Shown here piece by piece: positions 11,351-24,326 of a stretch of DNA of 64,000 nucleotides. A program made the translations under genes and the position numbers. The notes beneath the pieces are model-generated. The model had not been told where the DNA came from and made no database searches. It saw nothing but the letters and a program-made list of their open reading frames with translations. The number at the start of each line of letters is the position of its first letter. The stretch's first letter is position 1. The DNA comes from Lomentospora prolificans. Its lineage: Eukaryota; Ascomycota; Sordariomycetes; Microascales; Microascaceae. Where the stretch lies: assembly GCA_029532625.1 (NCBI GenBank), contig JARFXM010000009.1, positions 5,624,416 through 5,688,415 of the forward strand, given 5' to 3'.

Positions 11351-12631
11351 CCTTGATAAACGCGACTGTCACCTTTAGGGCCTCAGCAGACAGTACATGT
11401 CTGGTGTAGACATTGATATATCATGTCTCAAGCCAGATGTATCAACCCGCACATGTGCCGGGTAGCAACTGAGTTAGTAGCCAAATGCCGCGAATTCCTG
11501 GCAGAACACGCCGGCCATGTGGCTTTTGGGTCATGTAAAACCTGCATTGTTTCTAGTTTCCGGAAGCTGAATCAGTTTGCCCCACAAATGATAATACAAC
11601 GGCGATACAACGGCATATACCATAGTCCAGCAATCACCTTTGATGACTTTGATCGAGATCATGTTGATTCTCCGAGACATCGCACGGGCATCGTAAACGC
11701 CGTGGATCCACCCTGCACGAAGCCAGAGACACTTCTACATCGCATCTACTTCTTACCGCATGCCCTCCTTGCAAGCGCGAATAAGGTTAGATTCCTCCCT
11801 CGGCCGGGTATTAATTTTGTTTGACTCGCACTCGTCAGTATTATCCTGCGCTACTTTCCCGATCTTCTCGACCCTCATAGATTTCTCCTATCGCAGCGCT
11901 GAAGTGACATATAATTGCCTGAAGTGGTGCTATCAAGCGCCGTTGCCCAGCTTACTGTCCCACTCTGCCCAGTTCTGGCGACCATGATCTCATGTTCCGC
12001 TCGGCGTGACGTCAGGTCCTTCGCATGGCCAACCACTCCAACGGGTAGTGTACGCCGAGCCGCTAATGTCCGTTGCACCCGCCTGCGAAACCAAACTGCC
12101 TTAAAGCCAGCTGCATACGACTAACTGGTCGGGGTTTAGTCTTAGCGCAGCATGTACCATTTCTCTGAGGAAAAGTTAGTGGAGTGCTACCTGTGCCTAA
12201 TATCCTCTGCTGACTTGGAGAACATCAATACGACCTGGTACTTGATTTTCGTGATCCTTCCTCATGCCGATCTGAGGAAGTATATTTCCTCATTCCTCAT
12301 TTCTTGTATGCCCAGCCTGATACTTCGTCATTGCCGTCGTCTGCGGCGGCTGAGAGGTGGGCGGAGCGGGAGCGGACTTGACTGGGGTTAGTAAAGTCGG
12401 GAGTCGCTAGAGGAGAAGAACTTGACTATAGTGACTTGACATGGTCAGAATTGCTATATATATACAAACCATGGCCTATAGCGACCGCCCGTGTAAATGC
12501 CTCGACCTCTTTTAATCCAACCTCATACGCGGTCTGCTGGTGGCCCTCTTCCTGCCGTGTCTTATCTCCCGTAATAGTGGAATTATCTCGCCTTTGGCAG
12601 TGTCACAAAGTTGCCTCGTTGCGATTCCGCA
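11351..12631. other. Intergenic or eroded sequence
   Basis: This stretch may contain the lost N-terminal part of the minus-strand GMC pseudogene, but I could not follow it. A TATA-like run (GCTATATATATAC near 12453) lies about 180 bp upstream of the next ATG. Confidence 0.45.
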
Positions 12632-14920
12632 ATGTATCAGAAATTTGGTCGGGTTGTAGCCCTTCTCTCGTTGCTTTCACGCGCCAAAGTATCCTTTGCA
12701 GCCCCCATCGAGGAGATCGAGGATAAGGCGATTGAGGATGAATACGATTTCATCATTTGCGGAGGTATTGTTAACAATCCACAATTAACCGGCTTCTCGT
12801 TGATGTCAAAGTCTAAACGACTTAATCCAGGTGGCACTGCCGGCCTTGTGTTAGGCAACAGACTATCAGAGTCCGGCGCCAATCGCGTCCTAGTTTTAGA
12901 AGCCGGGCCTAATCCGGAGGTTGTATCGGCCTACGAGGCTCCCGGAGGCAACCAGCTCCTCGGTGGTGGGTTTCTAGACGAGGCTTCACGGGGTCAATAC
13001 CAACTAATTTCGTCCATTCTGGACAGGGACTGCCATCGATTGGGCGTTCTTAACAGCTCCACAAGAGCACCTTGACGGCCGTATCATCCAGTATCACCGT
13101 AGGCACTCAGCCCTACCTTGGACACACCCGTTCCCGCATAGTCTAGAGCTAATAGGGCCACAGGCGGGCGAGCACTCGGCGGGAGCAGCACAACCAACGG
13201 GCTCTATTACGGGCGAGGAAGTTCAAGCATTTACGACCGGTGGGCAGAGCTTGGGAATCCTGGCTGGGGTTGGAACGAGACCTATCCTTTGTTCGTCAAG
13301 GTCAGTTATGTCGACGACCACAGATGAGAGGCTTGAAGCTTATTACTATCCACGCTAGAGTACTCATCTAAACCCCCCTTCCGATCAGCAAGGCTTTGAT
13401 TTAAGCTACAAGACGTGGGATGAAAGTGCTTATGGCGACGGTCCTCTTCAGCTGGCATATCAAGGCTACGTGCCCGAATCGGCTAATGGATTTATTGAGG
13501 CCTGCGAAGCCGCGAACATACCAATTGTCAACGATTTGAACTCGGGAGATGGCGTGGGCGTCAAGCACGGTACCGGTACCCTGGATAGCAAGTTAAGACG
13601 AAGTTCCAGCTATGATGCCTTCTACAAGCCAATCCAGGACCGCCAAAATCTGGATGTGCTCCACTACGCCGCCGTTCAGCATCTCATTACTGACACAGAT
13701 GGTGAGAAACCCGCAGTGACTGGGGTGGGATTTATCTACCACCCAACCGGCCTGGTCCATGAAATTAAGGCCAGGAAGGAAGTTATCGTGAGCATGGGGG
13801 CCTTCCACTCACCCCAGCTACTGATGGTTTCCGTATGTCCCTGGAAAACCCCACCCAGATCTGGAATTGTTTCGATTAATTAATTAACCGATGGGCGCAG
13901 GGGATTGGGCCTAAGTCCGAACTTGACAAGTTTGGAATCGAGCCAGTTCTTTTTAACGAGAATATTGGGCGACAGTAAGTGGTCATGGGCGTGAGAAAGA
14001 CACGGCAGGAAAGCTAAAATGACGCATAGCCTGAACGACCACTCTGTGTTTAGCATTATGGCAAAAGCACAACCCGAGTTCGCCACGAGTGAGATGTCTG
14101 CGACATTCATGAATCTGAGAGCGGCTCAGAACGAGTTCTATGCCAACCTCTCTGGGCCGTACACAGCGCCATCGGGCATAACTAACGGGTTCCAGGAGCT
14201 CTCTAACGAGGAGCTGCGAGAGATTGGTGCAGGAGATGTCGTCGACGCGGGACTCGTTGACCAAGCCCATATTGAATATCTCTACGAATCAATCTGGTAT
14301 CCTGGTGGCCCGACACCCTACTATACCCCCAAGGCGAATGAATCGTACATCTCACTTACTGCCTCAAGCATGGTCGCCCTCTCGAGGGGTAATGTCACCC
14401 TTCGATCAGCATCGATGGCTGACGCCCCCATCATTAACCCCAATGTAAGAGCGTTTCACTATTCACCTCGTGTCTTGCCCCGAGCGGACTCTTGGGTAAT
14501 ATGCTAACGATTCTTGTGCAGTACTATGAAGCGCAGGCGGACAGGGCAATTGCTATCCAGTCTTTCAAGTACCTGCGCAAGATTCTGGCCCACCCGGCTC
14601 TTTCCAAGTATACAGATGGCGCCAACAATGGCGAGGTAAGCCCTGGGGCTGCAATCTCAGATGATGACGACGAAGCCATCTTTGAGTATGTTAAAGCGAA
14701 CACAATCCCGAACTGGCACGCCTCAGGCACCAACCGCATGCTTCCATTGGAAGACGGGGGCGTTGTCGACTCAAGACTGAGAGTTTACGGGGTTGATAAC
14801 CTCCGAGTCATAGATTGCAGTATTCTTCCCCTGTTGCCTGACGTTAATATACTTGGCCCCGTGTACATGGTGGCGGAGAAGGGCGCAGAGGTCATTCGCG
14901 AGGATTGGAATGATGCTTGA
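12632..14920 (+). CDS. Secreted GMC oxidoreductase, 8 exons, 612 aa
   Basis: Exons: 12632-12764, 12831-12965, 13027-13098, 13164-13300, 13359-13832, 13901-13974, 14030-14444, 14522-14920. The total is 1839 nt, in frame throughout. The N terminus is a likely signal peptide (MYQKFGRVVALLSLLSRAKV...AAP). Splicing rebuilds the FAD-binding motif YDFIICGGGTAG...LVLEAG. Later blocks are GGSSTTNGLYYGRG, GAFHSPQLLMVSGIGP, VGxxLNDH-like GRHLNDHSVF, and the catalytic region NWHASGTNRM with DSRLRVYGVDNLRVIDCS and NILGPVYMVAEK at the end. All key positions (the active-site His in HASGT and the second active-site position, Asn, in DVNILGP) are present, and the length is normal for the family. By family it oxidises an alcohol or sugar with FAD and releases H2O2 or passes electrons on; the substrate cannot be told. 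Several introns are multiples of three, so frame alone would miss them. Confidence 0.9.
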
Positions 14921-16064
14921 AGCTAAGCCGAGTTCGTTCGACTTTAATGGGGCGAAATTGAAGAGAACTTGTTTTGTGTTTTGAGGAATATTATTTGTTT
15001 TCCCTGATCTTCTTAACTGTAGACTTGGTGGACCAGGCTCGTCCATCAGTTGGGCTCCCGTGTTATTCGCCAGTACCTTCGTACTTTATTACGCCTTTGT
15101 GATTCATAAAAAGTCACGTGCAAGGGGGCGGTGCTGTGGAGGACGCCTCAGCGAGTACGTGGGCGGTGGGTCGATCGTAAAAAAGTGCCTCCCGCCAACA
15201 CTGGTAGTAATACATGGTATGCGCTGATCATCGCCACTAATACTTGTTTATTTTTGTTTGTGCTGGCCACACTCCACAATGTTTGGTCCAGGTTTCAAAC
15301 TGCGGCAGTGTCAAGTCTTATGTGTCATGTGCCACAACAGGTACCGCCAGCCCCTAATCGCTTTTCTCATCTTGCTTTCGTGTCCCCGCATGACCGTTTA
15401 GGAATACTTTCTTTTGCTCGAAAGCTGATCCACTTCAATTGACGCCGTTCGACGGTGTATGCTTCCAACGCCAGCTTCGTGGGGAAAGAATCCTCCAAAT
15501 CCTTGGTTTTTGGAGTCCCTTGTGGGGATCGCCCCTTCGAGATCGACCAACCAGTCCGTCCGCATTGGTGTCAGCCCCAGCCAGGCTCCTGTCGTTGCAC
15601 CAAGCTGGACAGTTGGCCTTGGAGCTGGCCAGTGACGTGAGGGCGCCAAAAGAACAAGTAAAAACCCTTGCAGCTCGCCAATTTTAAGGGGACGGTAATT
15701 AAGGAAAGTAAGCCCACTGGGTGGATTCCCGTTGTCACTCAACGGGGGGCCAGCGCACGGGCGTAATCCTCTTCCCAGCTCACGGTATAAGCCACGGCAC
15801 GGCCAGCCAGCGCATGCCAGGATGCAAGGATGCGGCGTCATTAATGAATCCTCCGATCCTTATTATTCTTTCCCCCCTTCCCCCGGCCCGCCTGCGCGCC
15901 GGTTCCGCTCGCAGATTTTTGGTTCTGCTTCATGTCCTCAATTTTTTTTCCTCTCCTTTCTCCTTTCTCCTCTCTGTTCTTCCCCTTCGTGTCGCAGACA
16001 ACCTTGAGCCCATGGTTGGGCCGCTAACCACGACAAAATCAGCCGGCTTCGAGCTGCGTTTTCA
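14921..16064. other. Intergenic; promoter-like pyrimidine tract
   Basis: No gene seen. A C/T-rich stretch at about 15865-15990 precedes the next ATG and looks like a promoter or 5' leader. The minus-strand frame over 15398-15841 has no recognisable domain. Confidence 0.5.
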
Positions 16065-17782
16065 ATGGCCGCTTTGGACTGGTCGAGGCTCTACGCTTCC
16101 CGATGTGGCCTCCACATCTTGCAAAGACGCCTCGTGAGAAGGGCAATTCTGCTAGTTATCTTCCTCTTTGTCCTCGTGGCACTTCTTGAGTACCCAGTAA
16201 GCTCTTCTTTTCGAAATTGTAGCGCGCGCGCATTGACGGGAACCGAAACACTTACTTGAAATCGGAAACATAATAGACGTTATTACTCGGCAGCACGGCG
16301 CCCAACTACTGGTCCTTCATCCACGCAGACCGCCCATACAGTCCCGAATCAATTGATTCGGGAGAACGAAAATTCGTCATCCTTCTCCCCGCCGATTTCT
16401 CGAGCCCCGACCTCTGCAAGGTCGTCAGTAGCGCGATTGCTCTTGGATACCCGGCGCCAGTTATCGTCAACTGGAGGAAGGATTTCCATACTGACGCCCA
16501 AGGCATCGGCCCGTCCCAGCTTGGGAAAATCTCCGGCACGCTAAACTATTTAGAATGGGCCACAAGCACAAATGCGCCCGAACCGGAGAGGTTAGCTGGC
16601 GACGACCTCGTCATGATGCTAGATGCTCATGATGTCTGGCTTCAATTGCCGCCGAGTGTTCTTCTCGACCGATTTTTCAAGAGCAATGCGCAGGCGAATA
16701 GACGTATTTTCCAGGAACATGGCGACGTGAGCCAAGACTTGATGGAGCAAAAAGTGATTGTGTCGGCGCAGAAGGGTTGCATGGCGCCGCGCGATGACGT
16801 CTCCAATCTCCACTGTAATAGCGTGCCCGAGAGTACGCTCCCGGCAAACGTGTACGGCTTCCTCACCGACTCCCCCCTTTCGCGCATCCTACGTTGGAAA
16901 TATACGCGGCCGAGGTATATAAACAGCGGCAGCTTTATAGGACCTGCTAGCGATTTGAAAAAGTATTTCCAAAGGGTGAAGCAGAGGATGGGCGAGGATA
17001 TTGCAGCCCTGAAGCCCCACCAGGAACTCGGCGGAGACCAGGGCATTTTCGCCGAAATATTCGGTGAGCAGGAGACATGGCGGCGAAAGGCGCAGGAAGA
17101 ATACTCGAGAAACGGTAGAACGCTTGGCGAAGCCGAGGTGCGGCTGCGCGACGAATTCGAATATCACGTCGGTCTAGACTATGCCCAAGAGCTCTTCTAT
17201 CCCACTTGTTATTCGGAGCGCGACGGTTATTTTGTCTCCCTTAACAAAGCCCAGGAGCTGGATACGGAGTCTGGCCGACTGGGTGTCTCACCGCCGCGTA
17301 TCGAGGGGGTGCCCCGCGATATCGAGAAAGCTAAGAAGCCATTGGCTACGCTCGGGCAAGGAGACCGGAGCAGCCTAGGATGGGGCGATATACCGCTTTA
17401 TGTTGACTTTTGGACGACCGCGGTGCCCGTAGCCATCCACCATAACGCTTGGAGAGATGGCCTCAAAGCCCGCCGCAAGACATGGTGGGATAAGACGTGG
17501 TATTTTCCCCATCTTCGCGAGCTTCTCGCGTCTGCTCTCGAGTCTATTGGGACCGCTCCATTGGCGACTCTCGAGGCTCGCAATGGAACGCTAGACGTGT
17601 GGCCATATACGGTCGGAAAAAGGGACGCGGCCGCCATGCTTTTCGTAAGAGCTAGTCCGGATGGTGAATGGGGCCTGGAAGCCGCCAGCTGGAACATGGT
17701 CTGTAAAAGCAGTAATGCAACGGAGGAGGAGATATCGCCATGGTACGACGAGGTCTTTAGAGACGGTAAGGGTGCGTTTTGA
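16065..17782 (+). CDS. Type II membrane glycosyltransferase-like protein (545 aa)
   Basis: Two exons, 16065-16196 and 16277-17782 (intron 80 nt, GTAAGC...AATAG), give 546 codons with the stop. A short cytoplasmic basic segment is followed by one membrane anchor (AILLVIFLFVLVALLEY, about residues 27-43), then a lumenal domain. It contains RKFVILLPADF, a DxD-type metal-binding motif LDAHDVWLQLP, NSGSFIGPASDL and GGDQGIFAEIF. That order matches PLOD/GT25-like glycosyltransferase domains in fungal genomes. The expected role is sugar transfer in the Golgi from a nucleotide sugar; donor and acceptor are unknown. An acceptor at 16293 would break frame, so the TAG at 16274-16276 was preferred. Confidence 0.82.
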
Positions 17783-18546
17783 GAGCATAATTAATACCCC
17801 CATGAGAATGTTAGTTCTTGAATTCCAAATAGAATTATTGACAGAACCCCTGCTTTTCGAATCGACTCCTGTCTACGTAGCCAGCTGTGGTGCAATGGCG
17901 TACCGCACACTCTACTCTGATATCAGTAGGTCAAGGACCCCTCATTGTGTCCCTATTATTCGTTGACACGCACATCATCCATCATATATTATTATAACAG
18001 GTATTCGCAGTGCCTCGAATGGACTTCACGACCTTGGGGCGGCCAGCTGGGCGGCGCCAGGCTGCTGCGGGGTAGCTGGCTAGCAGAGTTGGGGCAGACT
18101 CGCCAGCCAGCTAGCCAGCCAGCATGTCCAGTCCGCACCCAAGATTATGGGCATCCATGGGCACTAACCACTTCAGTGCTTACCCCTCTGGCCAATTTAA
18201 GAATATACTTCCTCTCACGATGTGTCAATATTCGAGGAGCCCTTTGCTTGAGAGGTGAGAGCGGAGCGATGCTGTCCAAGCGGGCGAACGCCAGCTATCA
18301 ATATCGGAAGGATGAACCCTCTTGCAAAGTTTTGACAGACCGGTCTCTTGTGAGTTCCGCGAGTGGCCCGCCTGCTCATGTTAACCGTGCACTCTTCTCT
18401 GGGCCACTCGGTTGCAAATTGCCCGGCGTTGTTGTTTGGGACGATCTCCACGGCAAGGTGACCCACAGTTGGGGGTGCATTTCTGTAGCACGTGGTATTT
18501 TCGAATATTGTCTAGAATACACCAAGGGCCGTAGCGTATTGGGCGT
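17783..18546. other. Intergenic between convergent genes
   Basis: No gene seen. It holds a GCTGGC/GCCAGC-rich inverted cluster at 18074-18120. Confidence 0.55.
18074..18120. repeat. GCTGGCTAGC / GCCAGCTAGCC inverted cluster
   Basis: CTGGCTAGC (18076-18084) and GCTAGCCAG (18110-18118) form a short hairpin within a stretch rich in CCAGC. It resembles the inverted repeat at 1880-1922 and the motif near 34771. Confidence 0.55.
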
Positions 18547-20188
18547 CTAGATGACGGTCTTGATGCCCCAGCCACCCGAGACAATCCGCGCCGTGCAAAA
18601 CGCACCTGTTGCGGCGATATACATGCAGCCATCAAACAAGATCAGGCCTTGATACGAGCCACTGCCGGCCTGTAGAATAGCACCAGCAATCGGAACACCC
18701 ACAAGTGCCCCAAAGCTAGCGACGAAGAAAGCTGTGCCACTTCGCTTCCCGTAGTCCTCAGTCTGGCATACTTGGCCGATGCACACGGGAGTGAGGCTGA
18801 TGGCAGCCCCAGACCAGAACCCGTAAAGAATTGTGAACGACATGATAGCCGCTTTGCTAGTGCCTGAATTTAGCCACAACCCAAGAGTAAATACAGAGCA
18901 AATGGCTGATGTTATGCACATGACGTTGAAGGGTCCGAATCGGTCCGCCACATAACCAGGTAAGGCACGTCCAGGAATTGCGCCAACGTTGAGCAAAGTG
19001 TTCAAAAGATAGGCCTTGTGTTGGGCAAGGCCGGCGTAAATCGCGTAGGATGAGATGTAGGTGTAGGGAATGAAGACAGCGAACTCGATTAAAAACACGG
19101 CGACTGTGGTCACTCCAAATTTTAGATCTCGCAGGGCTTTCAGATCGATGGCGGCGCCAGCATGTTTGTTATGGGGTAGTCGCTTTCTGAGTAGCAAACA
19201 GGCGAGAACGCACATAACGGTATTGAGGAATCCGATTATTCGGATGGCCCAAGGAAATCCGATAGTTGGTGCCGCATACAAGACGATTAATGGAAAGGCG
19301 ATACCACCAATACCGCCCGCTGTGCATGCTATGCCCGTGGCAAGGGAGCGCCGTTTCATGAACCAGTGTCCCACACATGATATACTAGGGTTGAAGAGAA
19401 GAGAGGCGGAGATTCCTCCCAGAACACCAAAAGAGAGGAGATATTGGTAAAATTCTAATATCCACAGACCAGGTCAGCGGGAGTGACTAGTACAGGAACC
19501 GGGTCGAGGCCAGCGTTGCCATGGGCAAAGATGGCCGGGGGCGGGGTTCAAACCAGTTGACAAGCTGAGAAACATCGTAGAAGCAATAATCCCAATGCTT
19601 CCAGGTATCAGCAGGAATTTAACATCGTGCGAATCGAATATCGGACCTGTTCAAGAATCATGATGTTAGTCTCGACGACACTCGGGAAGAACTTCGGGAC
19701 CTAATTACCAACTTGGGCCCCGCAGAAGTATAAAAAGAACCCATAGGTGCTGGCAATCCAACCAATTGTAGATTCGGGGACGTCCTGAAGATCATGCTCA
19801 GATATCCACGCATGCAGAACGGCGAGCGTGTTGAGAAAGCCCATAGAAGGGACCATCGCACACCATGCCCCGAGGACCACTAGCCAAGACTCCACACCGC
19901 CCTCTGGGTAACCTGGCGGCTCCGATTCTGTCATTAAATCTTTCGACACGAAAGTTAGATCGTTGTCACCTTCTGAACAAGCTTAGATATACTAACCCAT
20001 CGACAGATTTGGTGGTCACCAAGACCAAGGCAGGTTAGGTCCCCGGGGGGGAGGCTATGTACGATCACCGTATTACCAGGCATTATATAGATTTTCCCCA
20101 TAAGCGACCATTCGCTGTCGGATGTCAACTTCCGATCTGTAGCATCTGCACTATTTCTAAATCGGGAGGAGGAGTGGGGCATCGTCAT
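18547..20188 (-). CDS. MFS transporter, monocarboxylate-permease type (about 447 aa)
   Basis: Proposed exons on the minus strand: 20188-20077, 19939-19709, 19646-19554 and 19454-18547, 1344 nt in frame. The first exon is the least certain. Without it, translation could start at the ATG 19934-19932 and give 408 aa. The protein has a hydrophilic N terminus, then GGVESWLVVLGAW (the TM1 signature of fungal monocarboxylate transporter-like proteins), GWIASTYGFFLYFCGAQVG, a central cytoplasmic loop (RKRLPHNKHAG) and TM7-12. Motifs such as GHWFMKRRSLATGIA and GRALPGYVADRFGP agree with the family. About 12 membrane helices are expected. By family it is a plasma-membrane proton-linked carrier of carboxylates or similar small acids; substrate not predictable. 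Confidence 0.87.
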
Positions 20189-21100
20189 AGAGACCCGATT
20201 GTTTTAGGGATGTGATAGCGAAACTAGAGAGTGCCCCGCCGGCGTGAGCTAAGCTTTACCCTTTCTTGAGACATCGACGCGCGCCTACGATTATACGTAT
20301 TTGGCAAAAACACTCCGCTTATTGCCAGCCTGTCTACCACGCAAATCAAAGTCACCAAGGGACAAAAGACATGCTAGAGCCACAAGCGGCACTCAGAGAG
20401 GTTTATATCCTCCGAATTGCTCCACTTGTAGAAGAGATAGGATGTGCGTCGAGCTTATCTATATTAACAGAGTTTTAAATCCCGGCTCAGAGCTCGTTTC
20501 GCAAATGCAGTGCGAGACCCAGTGTCGCTTATAAGCCCCGATCTTATTGTTGGGTCGCCGCCTGTAGAACCAGCGATGGACAGCATCTTATTAGCCTTCA
20601 TTATTCATCAGTATATGCCAAGAAATTAGGCGAAACATGGCATGGCTGGCCAAGCAAAGTCGTCTCAAATAGACAAGACTACATATAGCCGGGAATAGAT
20701 ATTCAGCTTCCGACACGTGCGCCGCATTGAAGCTGCTTCCTTGGTACGCTCGTAAATAACGCAGACCATACGTATATAGTCGACAGGTGTTGGTCTAAAG
20801 AATCGCTAGACAATGGGATTTTTTCTCACGTCTACCACTTGGCCTTCAAAGCACACGATCCATGGTCGTAGTCTAGCCTCTCCATGACGCGATCATACTA
20901 CGATGTATATTCCGGCCTAATTGAGCACCAAGTCTATAGCTCATCATTGAGGACTGACCATTCCGGGTTCTGTGCGTCGCGCTTGTCCCTCGATTCAACT
21001 TGGTCCCGCTGCCAAGGTTCTAGGTTCCACTCTTCTTTCCCTTCCGCCTTAGACCTCCCGCTCGAAGAAGAGCTCGGGGAGTACTAAATCTGGGGCCTAC
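20189..21100. other. Intergenic between divergent genes
   Basis: No gene recognised. It probably holds the promoters of the transporter (minus) and the glycosyltransferase-like gene (plus). Confidence 0.55.
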
Positions 21101-22548
21101 ATGATCAGCCGGAACACTCGATATATATATATACCAATCCTAGTTTTGGTTTCCATTAGTCTGGGTTGGGCTTTGTCTCGTTTATGGGCCTTCCATGACG
21201 GGTTGGGCATCCGGCGTCCTCCCCATCAAGGGGTCAAGACAGCGTCCGCTACAAAGACACCATCCTCGATAATACGGCAAAGCGAGGTGATCGGACTGGT
21301 ATTTTACGGGCGGCGCGACTTTGTTAGGATTCTGGACTGCTATCTGAAGGTTTGCATGCTGCGAAAATCTAATACCCTTCACTCCCCGCGAAACAGCGTC
21401 ACTGATGCCATCTCAGAGAAATCTACGAGAAAACGGCGGTGTACTGGATCGAGTAATTTTTGCCGTCCGAACCGACGCATCTTCTGACCTTGCGTATCTG
21501 GACCAGCTTGTCAACTCCAATACAAAATACTCCAAGTATATACCGCGAGCCGGATACAAAGCATATGTGGGCAGTTGGGAGCCTGTGAAAGATCCTAATG
21601 CCATTTATATCAAAATTGACGACGACGTGGTCAGTTTGGCTGGTACCTAATTGACGTCTAAGTGTCTAATAGGGACTCCGTCTACTGTCTTTAGGTTTTC
21701 ATAGAGGACGGTACTATAGGTGCTCTTGTAGAGCGCCTCGAACACAACCCGCAATTCTTTGCGGTCTCCGCTAACGTGATCAACAACCCAGCTCTGTCCT
21801 GGGTCCATTACGGTCTTGGGGTATACGAGTTATTCTGGCCGGTGAGTTCATATCTGTCTGACACAAGACTAGCAAGTCGGTAGCAAATCAGCCTTCTGCT
21901 TACGCTTCACGTTCACGTTGCTAGGAAATGACACCCCCCGTGAATCCTCAACCAGCGACATGGCGTACTTCGTCACTCCCGTCGTTTGGCGGCACAGCAG
22001 AGGGTCCGCATGATTTTTCGAAGAACGGCTCTTCGCCTGCTCCATATAGAAACCATCGCTGGCTCCCGGTGAGAACAGAGTCGACTGAGCTCCTCTCTGA
22101 CTTAACAATGTCGCCGGCCTCCACACTTACCTATGACCCATTTGGACCCGGACTGCTCAACTGGGCTGCAGCGGCCCAGACTCACTCATCGTTTCTCTCC
22201 CGTCTTGAGAAGAACCAAACAGACATGTATCGATTCAATATATGGGATTACGCATATGAACGCCTCTCGATAAACTTTTTAGCCATCCGCGGTAGCGATA
22301 TCATGGAGACCTTTCCTTTCCCGCAGTCTGATGATGAGGACTACTTGACATGTGTACGACCTAAGGAACTGAGACGCCATGTTGTGGTCGATGGCACGGC
22401 GTTAGCAGTACACTTTGCGTTCCGATCCCAGCGGACTGCACATGAAGGTCGGTCTCTAGGTTGGACCAACCTCCTAGACAGGTATAAAGACTACGCCGAA
22501 AACCTAGTGTGTCCATTCCCAGGGCGAGAGAATGGTGCAATTCCCTGA
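21101..22548 (+). CDS. Membrane-anchored glycosyltransferase-like protein with DDD motif (410 aa)
   Basis: Exons 21101-21349, 21417-21629, 21695-21841 and 21925-22548 give 1233 nt in frame. The introns are 67, 65 and 83 nt with normal borders. An N-terminal signal anchor (YIPILVLVSISLGWALSRLW) is followed by GLVFYGRRDFVRILDCYLKR, a GGVLDRVIFAVRT block and IKIDDDVVFIEDGTI, where IDDD is the likely DxD nucleotide-sugar/metal site. Further on, HYGLGVYELFWPE and RFNIWDYAYERLSINFLAI are typical of a family of fungal proteins annotated as glycosyltransferase-like. A Golgi or ER lumenal role is expected. It looks intact and is the second type II glycosyltransferase-like protein within 5 kb, without sequence similarity to the first that I can see. 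Confidence 0.85.
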
Positions 22549-22736
22549 ATAGGGAGCGAGGTCTAGGGACTGTATTGTGAAATTACAATTGCTGAGCTAT
22601 CAGTATTGAATATTATCGGTGTATCGGTGTCGACCGGCCGGTAGTCTATTGGAGCCACACGTTCAGAGACTATGGAATGCAAATACTGGATGCGCAAAGA
22701 AAGATAAATAGAATTACCTGATTATGACTACCTTCA

Positions 22737-24326
22737 TCACAATACGTGCAGCTCCTTGGTTGTATCAGCAAGGGCTGGCGCCATGGAAAGCCTTTGACGC
22801 GTCATTTCGAAATGGTGCCTAATGTTGGCAATAGACTCTAGCCGCAGTACTTGACCAAAATCAGATTGGTAATCACTTAGACGGCGCTCCAGTTCGGCTT
22901 GTATTGCCTTGTCATCGATGGCGACCCAAGCCGATATGAGGCACAGAGGAACGTAGGACGCGCCAAGTGGTCGATACCGTGACATGTCATCGGAGACCGC
23001 CATTATTTCATCAACGAAGATGATCGATTCCGCAGCCAAGGACGTGTCACTCGGATCGGCCCACTGAAGGATGGCGTTCATTATGATGGCCATGCCACTC
23101 AGAAAGCCATTGTGAGCCTGAGTGCGAGTGAGGATTTGACTTGCTGTCATCGGGGGTACCCGCGAGGCATCTGCACCATTATTGAGGTTGCCGCCATTTG
23201 GACTTTCATCTGTCATCCTAGATAACTTGTCTAATAGCGGACGTAATTGGGAAAACTCGAGGAGCATAAGCTGGTATACGGAACGAATTTCAGCTATGTG
23301 TAGCTCTGGGTTCCTGATGAAATTGGAGATGGCTGCAAGGTTGCCCATGCTGAGACTTGGGAACGGCGTATCCGTCGGCGCCCCTGACAAAGGCAGACCG
23401 AGTGCTACAACAAGAGTATGAAACCAAGGACCAATTTGAACTTTAGGATTAATGAAGCTTTCGATAACCTGTTAGATACCTTCAGTTAGCGGTCATACTG
23501 TCCAAAACAAGTTAGGCATCTGTCAATGCATACCACGCCCACGCAGAGAGTGGTGACAAGGCCAATTTCGAAGCGGCTTTTCCATGTGTGAGTAGAAACT
23601 GAGCTCAAGATATGCGACAAAATCTCGCCGTGGTAAACATATGGGTCCTCGCGTCTCCCCAGCCAATACTATAACAGCGTTAGATCTGTCACACCAGAAC
23701 ACACAATGGCAAAATGTCTAACCTGACAAATCATAGTGAGGTAGATGGCGCACAGTATATCGACTGTTTGGGACTTGTCTGGCTTATTTAGGGCAGTACG
23801 GAGCTCCCTTAAGGCCTCCAGATACACAGCCAACATTTCCTGGGACTGTGCCTTCACATGTAGGGAGGGATATGATATGGCAATCGCTTTGATAGATGCA
23901 TCTAACGCTTTATTCGTGCCTAGTCTCTTCGGGAGGTCGCTGAGAAAATCTCCGTAGGTGCTGAGATCATACCTAGGGTCTTTGACCTCCAAGGCGGAAA
24001 CGAGGGCGGCAATGATCCTTGTCGATTCGTTGCTTAGAGGCCTGGGAGTTTGTGGCGTTCGAGATAGGACCTGGCACCGTCCGTTTGCTGGCTTTGGAAG
24101 AAGGGTGGTCCGCTGCTGCATAAATTTGAACCGCCGCTCCCCGCACCCGATGCATGGAATCTGTAGTCGCGCACATCGAGAGCACGTTGGCTGGGTAAGA
24201 TCGCACTACGTTCCTCCGTTAGTTAACAGTTCCCCATCTGATGCGGTGGTGCGTGGCTAGTAGGCCAACCTTTTTCTTTTGACGTCGGCAGGCCTCACAC
24301 GCCCGACCCGATGGGACTCCTGGCAT
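22737..24326 (-). CDS. Zn2Cys6 transcription factor (468 aa)
   Basis: Minus-strand exons 24326-24270, 24205-23723, 23668-23534 and 23468-22737 total 1407 nt in frame (introns 64, 54 and 65 nt). Joining exons 1 and 2 completes the binuclear zinc cluster CEACRRQKKKCD..CSRCARLQIPC (CX2CX6CX6CX2CX6C) near the N terminus. The first intron splits it exactly after the KKK, a common place. The ATG at 24326-24324 gives only seven residues before the cluster. The C-terminal half resembles the AflR/secondary-metabolism type of regulator, with helical segments and no obvious Fungal_trans domain. A nuclear DNA-binding regulator; no secondary-metabolite cluster is evident beside it, so its targets are unknown. 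Confidence 0.88.
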
